NCBI GenBank assembly: GCA_028818385.1
Contig: JAPPNY010000206.1
Span: forward strand, 1 to 5,292
DNA: 5,292 nt
Direction of reading: 5' to 3'
Source of the DNA: Spirochaetaceae bacterium
GTDB lineage: Bacteria > Spirochaetota > Spirochaetia > SZUA-6 > Bin103
Positions 1 through 5,292 of the stretch are shown piece by piece. The notes below the pieces were generated by a model. The model made no database searches, was not told the DNA's origin, and saw nothing but the letters and a program-made list of their open reading frames with translations. Both the position numbers and the translations under genes were made by a program. Numbering within the stretch: the stretch's first letter is position 1; every line of letters starts with the position of its first letter.

Positions 1-323
1 CTACGGACAGCCGTCTGCAACCAAGGGAATCCCCGGAGTTTTGCAAGAGGCTCATCTGTTGAGATCGGCCAACGCTTCGCGATGGCCTTCAGCGGGCCGC
101 CCTCGAACCAATGGAGCTTCGATCTCCCCTCGCGCCTCGTGCGAATCAGCCCGGCGGCCTCCAAGACGTGCAGGTGTTGCGTGATCGCCTGCCGTGAGGA
201 GTTGATGCCGTGCTTCATGGTCAGGCGTGCGCAGAGTTCGAAGAGCGATTGACCTGACCGATCGACGAGTTCATCCAGGATGGCTCGCCTGGTTGGGTCA
301 GCGATCGCGCGATACACGTCCAC
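1..323 (-). CDS. ArsR-family winged-helix transcriptional regulator, 3' end outside window
   Basis: 107 codons are visible. They read from a GTG at 321-323 to the window edge without a stop, so the last residues are missing. The N-terminus starts MDVYRAIADPTRRAILDEL, the hallmark opening of ArsR/SdpR-type repressors. A helix-turn-helix follows, with the recognition helix around residues 43-56 (SSRQAITQHLHVLEAAG) and a beta-wing at about 58-72 (GLIRTRREGRSKLHWF). Only one cysteine (C31) is visible and the ELCVC metal motif is absent, so this is not a classic arsenic sensor. The longer loop LTMKHGINSSRQ fits the group often encoded beside VOC/glyoxalase or AHSA1 (SRPBCC) proteins; that partner, if any, would lie to the left. 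The start is a GTG. A second in-frame GTG at 315-317 is an alternative, and a stop at 333-335 rules out a longer start. It lies 79 nt downstream of the decarboxylase operon but has its own promoter. Family assignment is firm; ligand and targets are unknown. Confidence 0.88.
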   Translation of the reverse strand, partial: MDVYRAIADPTRRAILDELVDRSGQSLFELCARLTMKHGINSSRQAITQHLHVLEAAGLIRTRREGRSKLHWFEGGPLKAIAKRWPISTDEPLAKLRGFPWLQTAVR

Positions 324-346
324 ACGACCAGTCTAAGGCAAGTGAT

Positions 347-359
347 TGCTTGCATGTCA
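347..359. repeat. 13-bp direct repeat, copy 1 (putative operator half-site)
   Basis: The sequence TGCTTGCATGTCA occurs here and again, perfectly, at 383-395. This copy lies just downstream of the predicted transcription start of arsR. It also overlaps a small inverted repeat, GCAAG-N6-CTTGC, at 338-353. The copies are 36 bp apart start to start, a little over three helical turns, so they do not lie on exactly the same face of B-DNA. An autoregulatory ArsR binding site is the simplest reading, but binding is inferred. Confidence 0.6.
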
Positions 360-366
360 CGAGCCG

Positions 367-396
367 ACAATATGCAATCTCGTGCTTGCATGTCAA
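367..396 (-). promoter_or_regulatory. Sigma70-type promoter of the arsR gene
   Basis: Read on the minus strand, a perfect -35 hexamer TTGACA (391-396) is followed by an 18-bp spacer and the -10 candidate TATTGT (367-372), which matches TATAAT at four of six positions. Transcription would start near 360, giving a leader of about 37 nt before the GTG at 323. The -35 box starts only 6 nt beyond the stop codon of the preceding gene, so the promoter fills the intergenic space. The 18-bp spacer itself begins TGCAA and ends TTGCA, a short inverted repeat. The hexamers are seen directly; promoter activity is inferred. Confidence 0.62.
383..395. repeat. 13-bp direct repeat, copy 2, overlapping the -35 box
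   Basis: This is the second perfect copy of TGCTTGCATGTCA. On the minus strand it reads TGACATGCAAGCA and contains five of the six bases of the TTGACA -35 hexamer. A protein bound here would block RNA polymerase. Together with copy 1 at the start site it brackets the whole core promoter, as expected for an autorepressed regulator gene. Confidence 0.6.
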
Positions 397-402
397 CTGC
401 CG

Positions 403-1131
403 CTACAATCCGTCGTCGCCGACGCTGAACGGCATGGCGCGCCGCACCATGCGGCTCTCGGAGCGCGGCGGCAGATCGGCCATGCAGCGCCTGACGGCGG
501 CCGGCCGGTCGGCGGGGGGCACCTCGAGTATCAGGCCGGTGGTCTCAACGCTGCGAAGGACCTCCAGGTCGGTGCCACAGATGCCCTCCGGGAGCTCCAG
601 CAGCAGGGGCCGGTCGATGACGCCGCAGACGCGCTGGATGTTCGCCAGCGTGTGGAAGGAGATCGGCGACTCGCGGATCGCCGGCCGGAACAGCAGGCCG
701 TTGATCGCCAGCTCGCCGAGGGAACGGATCATCCCTTCGTCGGACCGGTGATCGACGGTGATGACGATGCCGAGGTCCGGCAGCGTCAGCAAAGCCGCCT
801 CGGTGCCGGCGGCGTCGAAGATGACGTAGTCGCAGCCGATGCCGATCAGCGTCCTGGTCTGTTCCAGGGTGAACAGCGGCAGGCGTATACCCCAGATGCG
901 GCCGGAGAGCGCCTCGACGGCGTCGGGCAGGGCGGGATCGTCGACGCTGGCGAGCCGCAGCAGAAAGGCGTCCGCGTCGATGGCGGCCAGCCGCGGATCG
1001 TCGGCCAGCGCGGCCGGTGCCGTCTGTGCGATCAGCGCGAACTCGCCGACGCTCCTGCCGGTGGAAGCGAAGCCGGCCGGCCGCGGCGTGTGCTCGCGGA
1101 CGCGGTCGAGCAGCTCGATGAAGCGGCTCAT
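403..1131 (-). CDS. Uncharacterised 242-aa protein, possible degenerate TIM barrel, last gene of the decarboxylase operon
   Basis: I do not recognise a named family. The start is the ATG at 1129-1131, which overlaps the mmdB stop as ATGA. The stop TAG is at 403-405. The protein has no membrane segment or signal peptide and should be cytoplasmic. Eight hydrophobic strand-like segments recur at roughly 20-30 residue intervals: FALIAQ (31-36), AFLLRL (55-60), WGIRLP (80-85), YVIFDA (102-107), IVITVD (122-127), GLLFRP (145-150), LLLELP (176-181) and GLILEVP (199-205). Each is followed by a helix-like stretch, which is the pattern of a (beta/alpha)8 barrel. Several strands end in Asp, Arg or Glu, but no known catalytic signature is visible. 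The tail from about residue 222 is Arg/Ser/Pro-rich. From memory it resembles hypothetical proteins linked to OadB-type genes in Chloroflexota; I cannot verify this. Its coupled translation suggests an accessory role for the decarboxylase, such as substrate supply, assembly or regulation. Confidence 0.82.
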   Translation of the reverse strand: MSRFIELLDRVREHTPRPAGFASTGRSVGEFALIAQTAPAALADDPRLAAIDADAFLLRLASVDDPALPDAVEALSGRIWGIRLPLFTLEQTRTLIGIGCDYVIFDAAGTEAALLTLPDLGIVITVDHRSDEGMIRSLGELAINGLLFRPAIRESPISFHTLANIQRVCGVIDRPLLLELPEGICGTDLEVLRSVETTGLILEVPPADRPAAVRRCMADLPPRSESRMVRRAMPFSVGDDGL

Positions 1132-2252
1132 CCGAAGATGGCGATCAGCACGCCGGCGGCGACCGCCGATCCGATCACGCCGGCCACGTTCGGGCCCATC
1201 GCGTTCATCAGCAGGAAGTTGCCGGGATCCTCGTCCTGTCCGACCTTCTGTACCACGCGCGCCGCCATCGGCACCGCGGAGACGCCGGCCGCGCCGATCA
1301 TGGGGTTCACGCGCCGGCCGGTGAGCACGCACATCAGCTTGCCCATCAGCACGCCGGCGGCGGTGCCGATGGCGAAGGCGACCAGGCCCAGGGCGATGAT
1401 CTGCAGCGTCCTGGGGTTCAGGAACGCGCCGGCGCTCATGCGCGAACCCACCGACAGGCCCAGCAGGATGGTGACGATGTTGATCATCTCGTTCTGGGCG
1501 CACTGCGACAGGCGCTCCAGCTTGGGGACCAGCGCGGTGGCTTCCTTGAGGAGGTTGCCCAGCATCAGCATGCCGATCAGCGGGGCGGCGGCCGGCACCA
1601 CCAGCGCCGCGGTCACGGTGGTGATGATCGGGAACAGGATCTTCACCCGGGTCGATACCGGCCGCAGGTCGGCCATGCGCACCAGCCGCTCGCGGCGGGT
1701 CGTCAGCAGCCGGATGATCGGCGGCTGGATGATGGGCACCAGCGCCATGTAGGAGTAGGCGGCCACGGCGACCGCGCCCAGCAGGTGGTCGGCCAGCTTG
1801 CCGGTCAGGTAGATGGCGGTCGGGCCGTCGGCGCCGCCGATGATCGCGATGGACGCGGCCTCGGTCTGGCTGAAGCCGAGTGCGCCGGCGCCGAGCAGCG
1901 TGGCGAAGATCCCGAACTGCGCCGCCGCCCCCAGGATGAACGTCTGCGGCCGTGCCAAGAGCGGCGTGAAGTCGGTCATGGCGCCGATCCCCAGGAAGAT
2001 CAGCGGCGGGAACACGCTGGACTTGATCCCGAACACGTAGATCTGCTCCAGCAGTCCGCCGGGATCGACCAGGTCCACCCCCGGCAGGTTGACCAGCAGG
2101 GCGCCGAAGCCGATCGGCACCAGCAGCAGCGGTTCGTACTGGCGGACGATGCCCAGGTAGAGCAGGACGCCGGCCACCGCCAGCATGGCCACGCGCGCCA
2201 GCGTCAGCTCGGGCAGGCCGGTCGCCTGCAGGAACTGTTCGAACAGTCCCAT
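1128..2252 (-). CDS. mmdB: Na+-translocating acyl-CoA decarboxylase beta subunit (MmdB/OadB/GcdB family)
   Basis: This 374-aa polytopic membrane protein decarboxylates carboxybiotin and pumps Na+ outward. Family landmarks are all present. The [12 protein letters not shown] motif (139-150) carries Asp142, equivalent to the essential D203 of Klebsiella Oad[15 protein letters not shown] (166-179) holds the conserved Tyr/Pro region. [18 protein letters not shown] (316-333) carries Asn316, Ser325 and Arg332, matching N373, S382 and R389. [20 protein letters not shown] (342-361) is the conserved C-terminal signature. About nine to ten hydrophobic segments or re-entrant loops are spread over the length. 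The size is typical of MmdB/GcdB rather than the longer OadB. The ATG start lies 6 nt after the mmdC stop, and the TGA stop overlaps the next gene's ATG. No clear ribosome binding site precedes the start; a palindrome covers codons 1-7. The beta subunit alone does not reveal the substrate; the alpha subunit supplies that. Confidence 0.97.
   Translation of the reverse strand: MGLFEQFLQATGLPELTLARVAMLAVAGVLLYLGIVRQYEPLLLVPIGFGALLVNLPGVDLVDPGGLLEQIYVFGIKSSVFPPLIFLGIGAMTDFTPLLARPQTFILGAAAQFGIFATLLGAGALGFSQTEAASIAIIGGADGPTAIYLTGKLADHLLGAVAVAAYSYMALVPIIQPPIIRLLTTRRERLVRMADLRPVSTRVKILFPIITTVTAALVVPAAAPLIGMLMLGNLLKEATALVPKLERLSQCAQNEMINIVTILLGLSVGSRMSAGAFLNPRTLQIIALGLVAFAIGTAAGVLMGKLMCVLTGRRVNPMIGAAGVSAVPMAARVVQKVGQDEDPGNFLLMNAMGPNVAGVIGSAVAAGVLIAIFG
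2231..2250 (-). repeat. Near-perfect palindrome at the first codons of mmdB, possible mRNA hairpin
   Basis: The core ACTGTTCGAACAGT (2234-2247) is a perfect 14-bp palindrome. Two further GG/CC pairs flank it across one mismatch. In mRNA this could fold into an 8-bp stem with one G-U wobble and a UCGA loop, and the stem would include the G of the mmdB start codon. It also encodes residues GLFEQF, so chance or codon constraint is possible. A role in tuning translation of the membrane subunit is only inferred. Confidence 0.4.
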
Positions 2253-2258
2253 CGGCCG

Positions 2259-2723
2259 CTACTGGATGGTGAGCAGGGGTTGGCCTGCCGCGCGGTTGTC
2301 GCCGGGGCTCACGTGCACCTCCGAGACGGTGCCCGCGGCCGTGGCGGTGACGTCGATGTCCATCTTCATCGCCTCCATCACGACGACGAGCTGCCCGGCG
2401 CTCACCTGCTCGCCGGCCGCGACCTTGACCTCCTTGACGGTGCCGGTCATCGGCGCCGGCAGCACGCCGGGTCCCGCCGCGGCCGGCGCTGGCGCCGGTG
2501 TCGGATGGGGCGTCGGCGAGGGAGCCGCGGGCGTGGGTGCCGGGGCCGGTGCAGGCGCGGCCGGAGGCGACCCCGGCGCGGGAGTGGCGGCCGCCGGAAC
2601 CGATTCGGGCTCCAGCTCGACGCGATAGGCGGTGCCTTCGTGGGTGATGGTGAGGACGTCTCCGTCGCGGACGACCTCGACCTCGTAGAGGACCCCCTCG
2701 TAGCGGAAGCGGATCATGCTCAT
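2259..2723 (-). CDS. mmdC: Biotin carboxyl carrier subunit of the sodium-pumping decarboxylase
   Basis: This 154-aa protein carries biotin between MmdA, which loads it with CO2, and MmdB, which releases it. Residues 1-40 form a small beta-rich domain (MIRFRYEGVLYEVEVVRDGD and following). Residues 42-88 are an almost pure Ala/Pro linker, the flexible arm usual in these carriers. Residues 89-154 are a biotinyl domain with the classic MEAMKM motif, so Lys120 is the biotinylation site for biotin protein ligase. The conserved PMTGTV stretch sits about 30 residues before this lysine, as expected. The start is the ATG at 2721-2723, which overlaps the mmdD stop (ATGA); a second ATG two codons on (2715-2717) is possible. 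A weak GGCAGG lies upstream. The stop TAG is 6 nt before mmdB. The carrier is a separate protein here, not fused to the alpha subunit. Assignment is firm. Confidence 0.96.
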   Translation of the reverse strand: MSMIRFRYEGVLYEVEVVRDGDVLTITHEGTAYRVELEPESVPAAATPAPGSPPAAPAPAPAPTPAAPSPTPHPTPAPAPAAAGPGVLPAPMTGTVKEVKVAAGEQVSAGQLVVVMEAMKMDIDVTATAAGTVSEVHVSPGDNRAAGQPLLTIQ

Positions 2724-3067
2724 GATGCAGCCTGCCGCGCGACCGTCGCCGGTGCCGGCATCCGCAGGCGCCAGCGCGCGGCCTCCACGGTGTCGTAGGG
2801 ACGCCACGCGGCGGCGCTCGGCAACGTGGCCGCTGCCTGCTCGGCGTCCCGTTCCGCGGCCAGATACGCGGCGGTTGCCGCGGCGATCCAGCCGGGGCTG
2901 CCCGCTCCGGCCGGTTCCGGGGCCGCTGCATCCGGGGCGTCGTGCCGCGTCTCGCGTCGGCCGGAAGCCGCGGTGAGCGCCGCCATCATGGCGCTCAGGA
3001 ACACCAGGAAGACGAACACCACGCCCATGCCGAGCGCGGCGACGAACAGCGTGGACGGGGTATCCAT
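2720..3067 (-). CDS. mmdD: Small membrane subunit of the sodium-pumping decarboxylase (OadG/MmdD family)
   Basis: This 115-aa protein is the gamma/delta subunit that anchors the cytoplasmic carboxyltransferase to the membrane beta subunit and stabilises the complex. A single transmembrane helix spans about residues 7-31 (LFVAALGMGVVFVFLVFLSA and following) and contains the family signature LGMGxVFxFLxFLS. An Ala/Pro/Asp-rich linker follows (about 40-58). The C-terminal half has a helix around 59-82 (GWIAAATAAYLAAERDAEQA) of the kind seen in this family, then AAWRPYDTVEAARWRLR. The Zn-ligand histidine cluster of Klebsiella OadG is not visible. The ATG at 3065-3067 lies 5 nt after the mmdA stop without a clear ribosome binding site. 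The TGA stop overlaps the mmdC start. Position between alpha and biotin carrier genes matches mmdD. The sequence is poorly conserved in this family, so context contributes to the call. Confidence 0.88.
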   Translation of the reverse strand: MDTPSTLFVAALGMGVVFVFLVFLSAMMAALTAASGRRETRHDAPDAAAPEPAGAGSPGWIAAATAAYLAAERDAEQAAATLPSAAAWRPYDTVEAARWRLRMPAPATVARQAAS

Positions 3068-3072
3068 GGCTG

Positions 3073-4620
3073 CTACAGGGGGATGTTGCCGTGCTTCTTC
3101 GCCGGCCGGTCCTCGCGCTTGCGGGCAAGCATCTCGATGGAGCGGATCAGCTCGATGCGCATGGCGGCCGGCTCGATGACGTCGTCGATGAAGCCGTGGC
3201 CGGCGGCGATGAACGGGTTCATCACCGTCTCGCGGAACTCCTCCACCTTTTCCTGCCGCTTGGCGGCGCGGTCCTCGGCGGCGGCGATGTCACGGCGGAA
3301 GATGATGTTCGCCGCGCCCTCGGCCCCCATGACCGCGATCTCCGCGCTCGGGAACGCCAGCACGCGGTCGTAACCGAGCGACTTGGAGGCCATCGCGATG
3401 AAGGCGCCGCCGTACGCCTTGCGGATGATCAGCGCCACCTTGGGGACGGTCGCCTCGGCGATCGCGTACAGGATCTTGGCGCCGTGGCGGATGATGCCGC
3501 CGTGCTCCTGGGTGATGCCCGGCAGGAAGCCGGGGACGTCGACCAGCGACACAATCGGCACGTTGAACGCGTCGCAGAAGCGCAGGAAGCGGGCTGCCTT
3601 GTCCGAAGAGTCGATGTCCAGGGAGGCGGCGTAGACGCTCGGCTGATTGGCGAACAGGCCGACGGTGCGGCCGGCCAGCCTGGCGAAGCCGACCACGACG
3701 TTCTGCGCGAACTCCGGCTGCACCTCGATGAAGGAGCCCGAGTCCACCGCCTCCGCGATCATCGCGCGCACGTCGAACGGCCTGCGCGCGTCGTCGGGGA
3801 TCAGCTCGGCGATGCCGTCGGTGGCGCGGTCGATGGGGTCCGAGACCGGCAGCAGCGGCGGCGACTCCTGGTTGTTGAGCGGCAGGTAGCCCAGCAGCCG
3901 CCGCAGGCCGGCCAGGCACTGCGCCTCGTCCGCGAAGCGGAAGTGCGCGACGCCGCTGGTCGCCGAGTGCGGGGCGGCGCCGCCCAGGTCGCCGTGCGAG
4001 ATCTCCTCGCCCGTCACCGCCCGGATGACCTCCGGACCGGTGATGTACATGTTGCTGATCGTATCGACCATGAAGATGAAGTCCGTGATCGCAGGCGAGT
4101 AGACCGCTCCGCCCGCGCACGGCCCCAGGATGATCGAGAACTGCGGGATCACGCCCGAGGACAGGGTGTTGGCGCGGAAGATCTTGGCGTAGCCGTCCAG
4201 CGACAGGACCCCCTCCTGGATGCGCGCCCCGCCCGAGTCGTTGATCTGGATGAACGGCACCCCGGATTCCAGGGCGAGCCGTTGCGCGTGTGCGATGCGC
4301 GTCGCGTGCATCTCGCCCAGGGTGCCGCCCACCACCGTGAAGTCCTGCGCGGCCACGAACACCTGGCGGCCCTCGATCTTGGCGCTGCCGGTCACCACGC
4401 CGTCGCCCGGCACGCGCTGCCGGTCCATGCCGAAGTCCGTGGAGCGCACCGTCACGAACGGCTGCTGCTCGATGAAGGAATCGGGATCCACCAGCGCGGC
4501 AATCCGCTCGCGCGCCGTCAGCTTGCCCTTGGCGTGCTGCGCGGCGATGCGCTTTTCACCGCCGCCGGCCTCGGCCTCCTGGCGCTTGGTCCGGTACGTC
4601 TCCAACAAGCGTTCTTGCAT
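3073..4620 (-). CDS. mmdA: Methylmalonyl-CoA decarboxylase carboxyltransferase (alpha) subunit
   Basis: This 515-aa cytoplasmic subunit transfers the carboxyl group from an acyl-CoA, most likely (S)-methylmalonyl-CoA, to biotin on MmdC. It has two crotonase-like halves. The N-terminal half has the opening GGGEKRIAAQHAKGKLTARE (19-38), TVVGGTLGEMHATRI (95-109), INDSGGARIQEGV (126-138) and the oxyanion-hole Gly-rich GPCAGGAVYSPA (167-178). The C-terminal half has DVPGFLPGITQEHGGIIRHG (361-380), RKAYGGAFIAMASKSLG (400-416) and AVMGAEGAANIIFRR (429-443). Ile408 stands where, as I recall, PccB-type propionyl-CoA carboxylases carry Asp (GGAYDVM), so the pattern is MmdA-like. Length fits MmdA and is shorter than GcdA. 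The ATG at 4618-4620 gives the expected N-terminus but lacks a clear ribosome binding site. It is the first operon gene, 87 nt from the ABC permease gene. The MmdA-type call relies on the linked beta subunit; a dual role as carboxylase subunit with a distant biotin carboxylase is possible. Confidence 0.95.
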   Translation of the reverse strand: MQERLLETYRTKRQEAEAGGGEKRIAAQHAKGKLTARERIAALVDPDSFIEQQPFVTVRSTDFGMDRQRVPGDGVVTGSAKIEGRQVFVAAQDFTVVGGTLGEMHATRIAHAQRLALESGVPFIQINDSGGARIQEGVLSLDGYAKIFRANTLSSGVIPQFSIILGPCAGGAVYSPAITDFIFMVDTISNMYITGPEVIRAVTGEEISHGDLGGAAPHSATSGVAHFRFADEAQCLAGLRRLLGYLPLNNQESPPLLPVSDPIDRATDGIAELIPDDARRPFDVRAMIAEAVDSGSFIEVQPEFAQNVVVGFARLAGRTVGLFANQPSVYAASLDIDSSDKAARFLRFCDAFNVPIVSLVDVPGFLPGITQEHGGIIRHGAKILYAIAEATVPKVALIIRKAYGGAFIAMASKSLGYDRVLAFPSAEIAVMGAEGAANIIFRRDIAAAEDRAAKRQEKVEEFRETVMNPFIAAGHGFIDDVIEPAAMRIELIRSIEMLARKREDRPAKKHGNIPL

Positions 4621-4663
4621 GCAGGCGAGAGGACGGGCCCGAGGGGGACCCGAAGCGAGGCGC

Positions 4664-4693
4664 AGTCTACCGGCAGACCGCGACGCCGGTCAA
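4664..4693 (-). promoter_or_regulatory. Possible sigma70-type promoter for the decarboxylase operon
   Basis: In the 87-nt gap upstream of mmdA the minus strand reads TTGACC (4688-4693; five of six matches to the -35 consensus), an 18-bp spacer, then TAGACT (4664-4669; four of six matches to the -10). The start site would be near 4657, giving a leader of about 37 nt. An imperfect GC-rich hairpin (GGG-N-CC arms, 4635-4651) would lie in that leader. This is the only promoter-like pair I find before the operon, but read-through from the ABC permease gene is equally possible. Confidence 0.4.
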
Positions 4694-4707
4694 ACTCGGA
4701 CACCGAG

Positions 4708-5292
4708 TCACGAGCCGGTCGAGGTGTAGCGGCGCACGCCGAGGTGCCAGAGGCCGGCGACCAGGGTCAGAAAGACGAACCCGGCGAGCGGCGCGAGCCA
4801 CGCGACGACCGCGGACGACCCCAACGGATCGGACCGGCCCAGCACGTGAACCACCGGGAAGTAGGTGACGGTGCCGATCGGCACCAGGAACAGGAACAGA
4901 TAGCGGAGCGCGCGGTGGAACACCGCGATCGGGTACTGGGTCGTCTCCAATCCTCCCTTGGTGACGATGGCGAAGATCAGCAGGGTCTCGGTCGTCCAGA
5001 ACGAGAGGGCGGCCGAGAGCATAATCAGCGCGAAGAAGGCGGCAACGCCGCCGGCGAATGCCCACAACAAGAGCGCGATGTCTCCTGCCACGGGGCCGCC
5101 GTCGAGAGCGGCGAGCGCCCACCCCAGTACCACCGCGGCCAGAAGCAGTCGGCCGATCGTCTCCGGTGCAAGCGCGGCGCCCAGCACCTGCAGCAACGTC
5201 GAGCGTGGGCGCAGCAGAACACGATCGAACGTGCCGTTCTCCTTAGAAACAAGCAGAATCAGGCAGTCTCCGGGACCAAGTTGAAGCCGAGT
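4708..5292 (-). CDS. ABC-2 type exporter permease (COG3694/PF06182-like), 5' end outside window
   Basis: The visible 194 codons run open to the right window edge, so the N-terminus is missing; the family is usually about 260-270 residues. The visible part starts in the cytoplasmic segment between membrane helices, where KENGTFDRVLLRPRSTLLQV (18-37) matches the family pattern G-x-F-D-R-x-L-L-R-P. Hydrophobic segments follow at about 48-64, 71-98, 129-149 and 160-184. Further family features are SFWTTETLL (97-105), the FLVPIGTVTYFPVVHVLG stretch (135-152) and the C-terminal end RRYTSTGS. Such permeases form a heteromeric exporter with a second permease of the same group and an ATPase, whose genes would lie upstream to the right. 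The substrate cannot be told. A TTG at 5194-5196 is internal and is not the start. The gene ends 87 nt before mmdA on the same strand; a functional link with the decarboxylase is not indicated. Confidence 0.85.
   Translation of the reverse strand, partial: TRLQLGPGDCLILLVSKENGTFDRVLLRPRSTLLQVLGAALAPETIGRLLLAAVVLGWALAALDGGPVAGDIALLLWAFAGGVAAFFALIMLSAALSFWTTETLLIFAIVTKGGLETTQYPIAVFHRALRYLFLFLVPIGTVTYFPVVHVLGRSDPLGSSAVVAWLAPLAGFVFLTLVAGLWHLGVRRYTSTGS

Noticed and set aside
338..353. GCAAG-N6-CTTGC inverted repeat considered as an intrinsic terminator of the operon
   Set aside because: The stem is only 5 bp, not GC-rich enough, and no T-run follows on the minus strand. It fits better as part of the operator region.
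346..1752. Long plus-strand open frame (468 codons) antisense to the fifth gene and mmdB
   Set aside because: Its protein is low-complexity and Arg/Ala/Asp-rich without family features, and it lies opposite two well-supported genes. Long antisense frames are expected at this GC content.
2460..2600. GC-rich repetitive stretch that looks like a tandem repeat
   Set aside because: It is the coding sequence of the Ala/Pro linker of the biotin carrier, so its repetitiveness follows from protein composition; no exact repeat unit is kept.
1785..2798. Plus-strand open frame of 337 codons opposite mmdB, mmdC and the end of mmdD
   Set aside because: Composition is Arg/Gly/Asp/Gln-rich antisense translation with no recognisable domain, and the opposite strand carries unmistakable subunits.
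1132..2931. Minus-strand open frame running in from upstream of the fifth gene, suggesting an 842-residue protein
   Set aside because: The upstream part crosses mmdD, mmdC and mmdB out of frame and is Arg/Pro/Gly-rich. The real start is the ATG at 1131, coupled to the mmdB stop.
4518..4703. Minus-strand 61-codon frame across the gap between the ABC permease gene and mmdA
   Set aside because: It overlaps the mmdA start in another frame and has an Arg/Pro/Ser-rich composition typical of out-of-frame reading.
5227..5239. GAACG-N3-CGTTC inverted repeat
   Set aside because: It lies inside the coding sequence of the ABC permease at a conserved protein segment and is short enough to be chance.

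Overview
This is a GC-rich bacterial window in which every gene I can support lies on the minus strand, so transcription runs from high to low coordinates. Its core (4620 down to 403) is a compact five-gene operon. The first four genes encode a biotin-dependent, sodium-pumping acyl-CoA decarboxylase of the methylmalonyl-CoA decarboxylase type. They are the carboxyltransferase alpha subunit (mmdA), the small membrane gamma/delta subunit (mmdD, OadG-like), the biotin carrier (mmdC) and the polytopic Na+-translocating beta subunit (mmdB). The order A-D-C-B matches the arrangement known from Propionigenium modestum. The fifth gene encodes a 242-residue protein of unknown function whose eight beta-strand-like segments suggest a small, degenerate TIM barrel.

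The genes work together as follows. MmdA moves the carboxyl group from the acyl-CoA (probably methylmalonyl-CoA) onto biotin attached to MmdC. MmdB then decarboxylates carboxybiotin and exports Na+. MmdD holds the soluble and membrane parts together. No biotin carboxylase gene is present in the window, and a beta subunit is present, so decarboxylation coupled to Na+ export is a better reading than an ATP-dependent carboxylase. Neighbouring genes are 5-6 nt apart or share an ATGA stop/start overlap, and Shine-Dalgarno sequences are weak or absent, which suggests translational coupling.

The two edges carry partial genes. On the right (4708-5292) is the C-terminal part of an ABC-2 type export permease of the COG3694/PF06182 kind, running off the window. 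On the left (1-323) is nearly all of an ArsR-family winged-helix regulator, also running off the window. The 79-nt gap before arsR holds a strong-looking sigma70 promoter with a perfect TTGACA and a perfect 13-bp direct repeat that brackets it, a likely autoregulatory operator. The arsR gene is visibly less GC-rich than the operon (about 61% by hand count over 1-300, against about 74% in two sampled 60-base lines of the operon).

The organism is probably a high-GC bacterium with fermentative or propionate/methylmalonyl-CoA metabolism. The fifth gene resembles, from memory only, hypothetical proteins of Chloroflexota, so that phylum is a tentative suggestion. No RNA gene, CRISPR array, insertion sequence or clear intrinsic terminator was seen.
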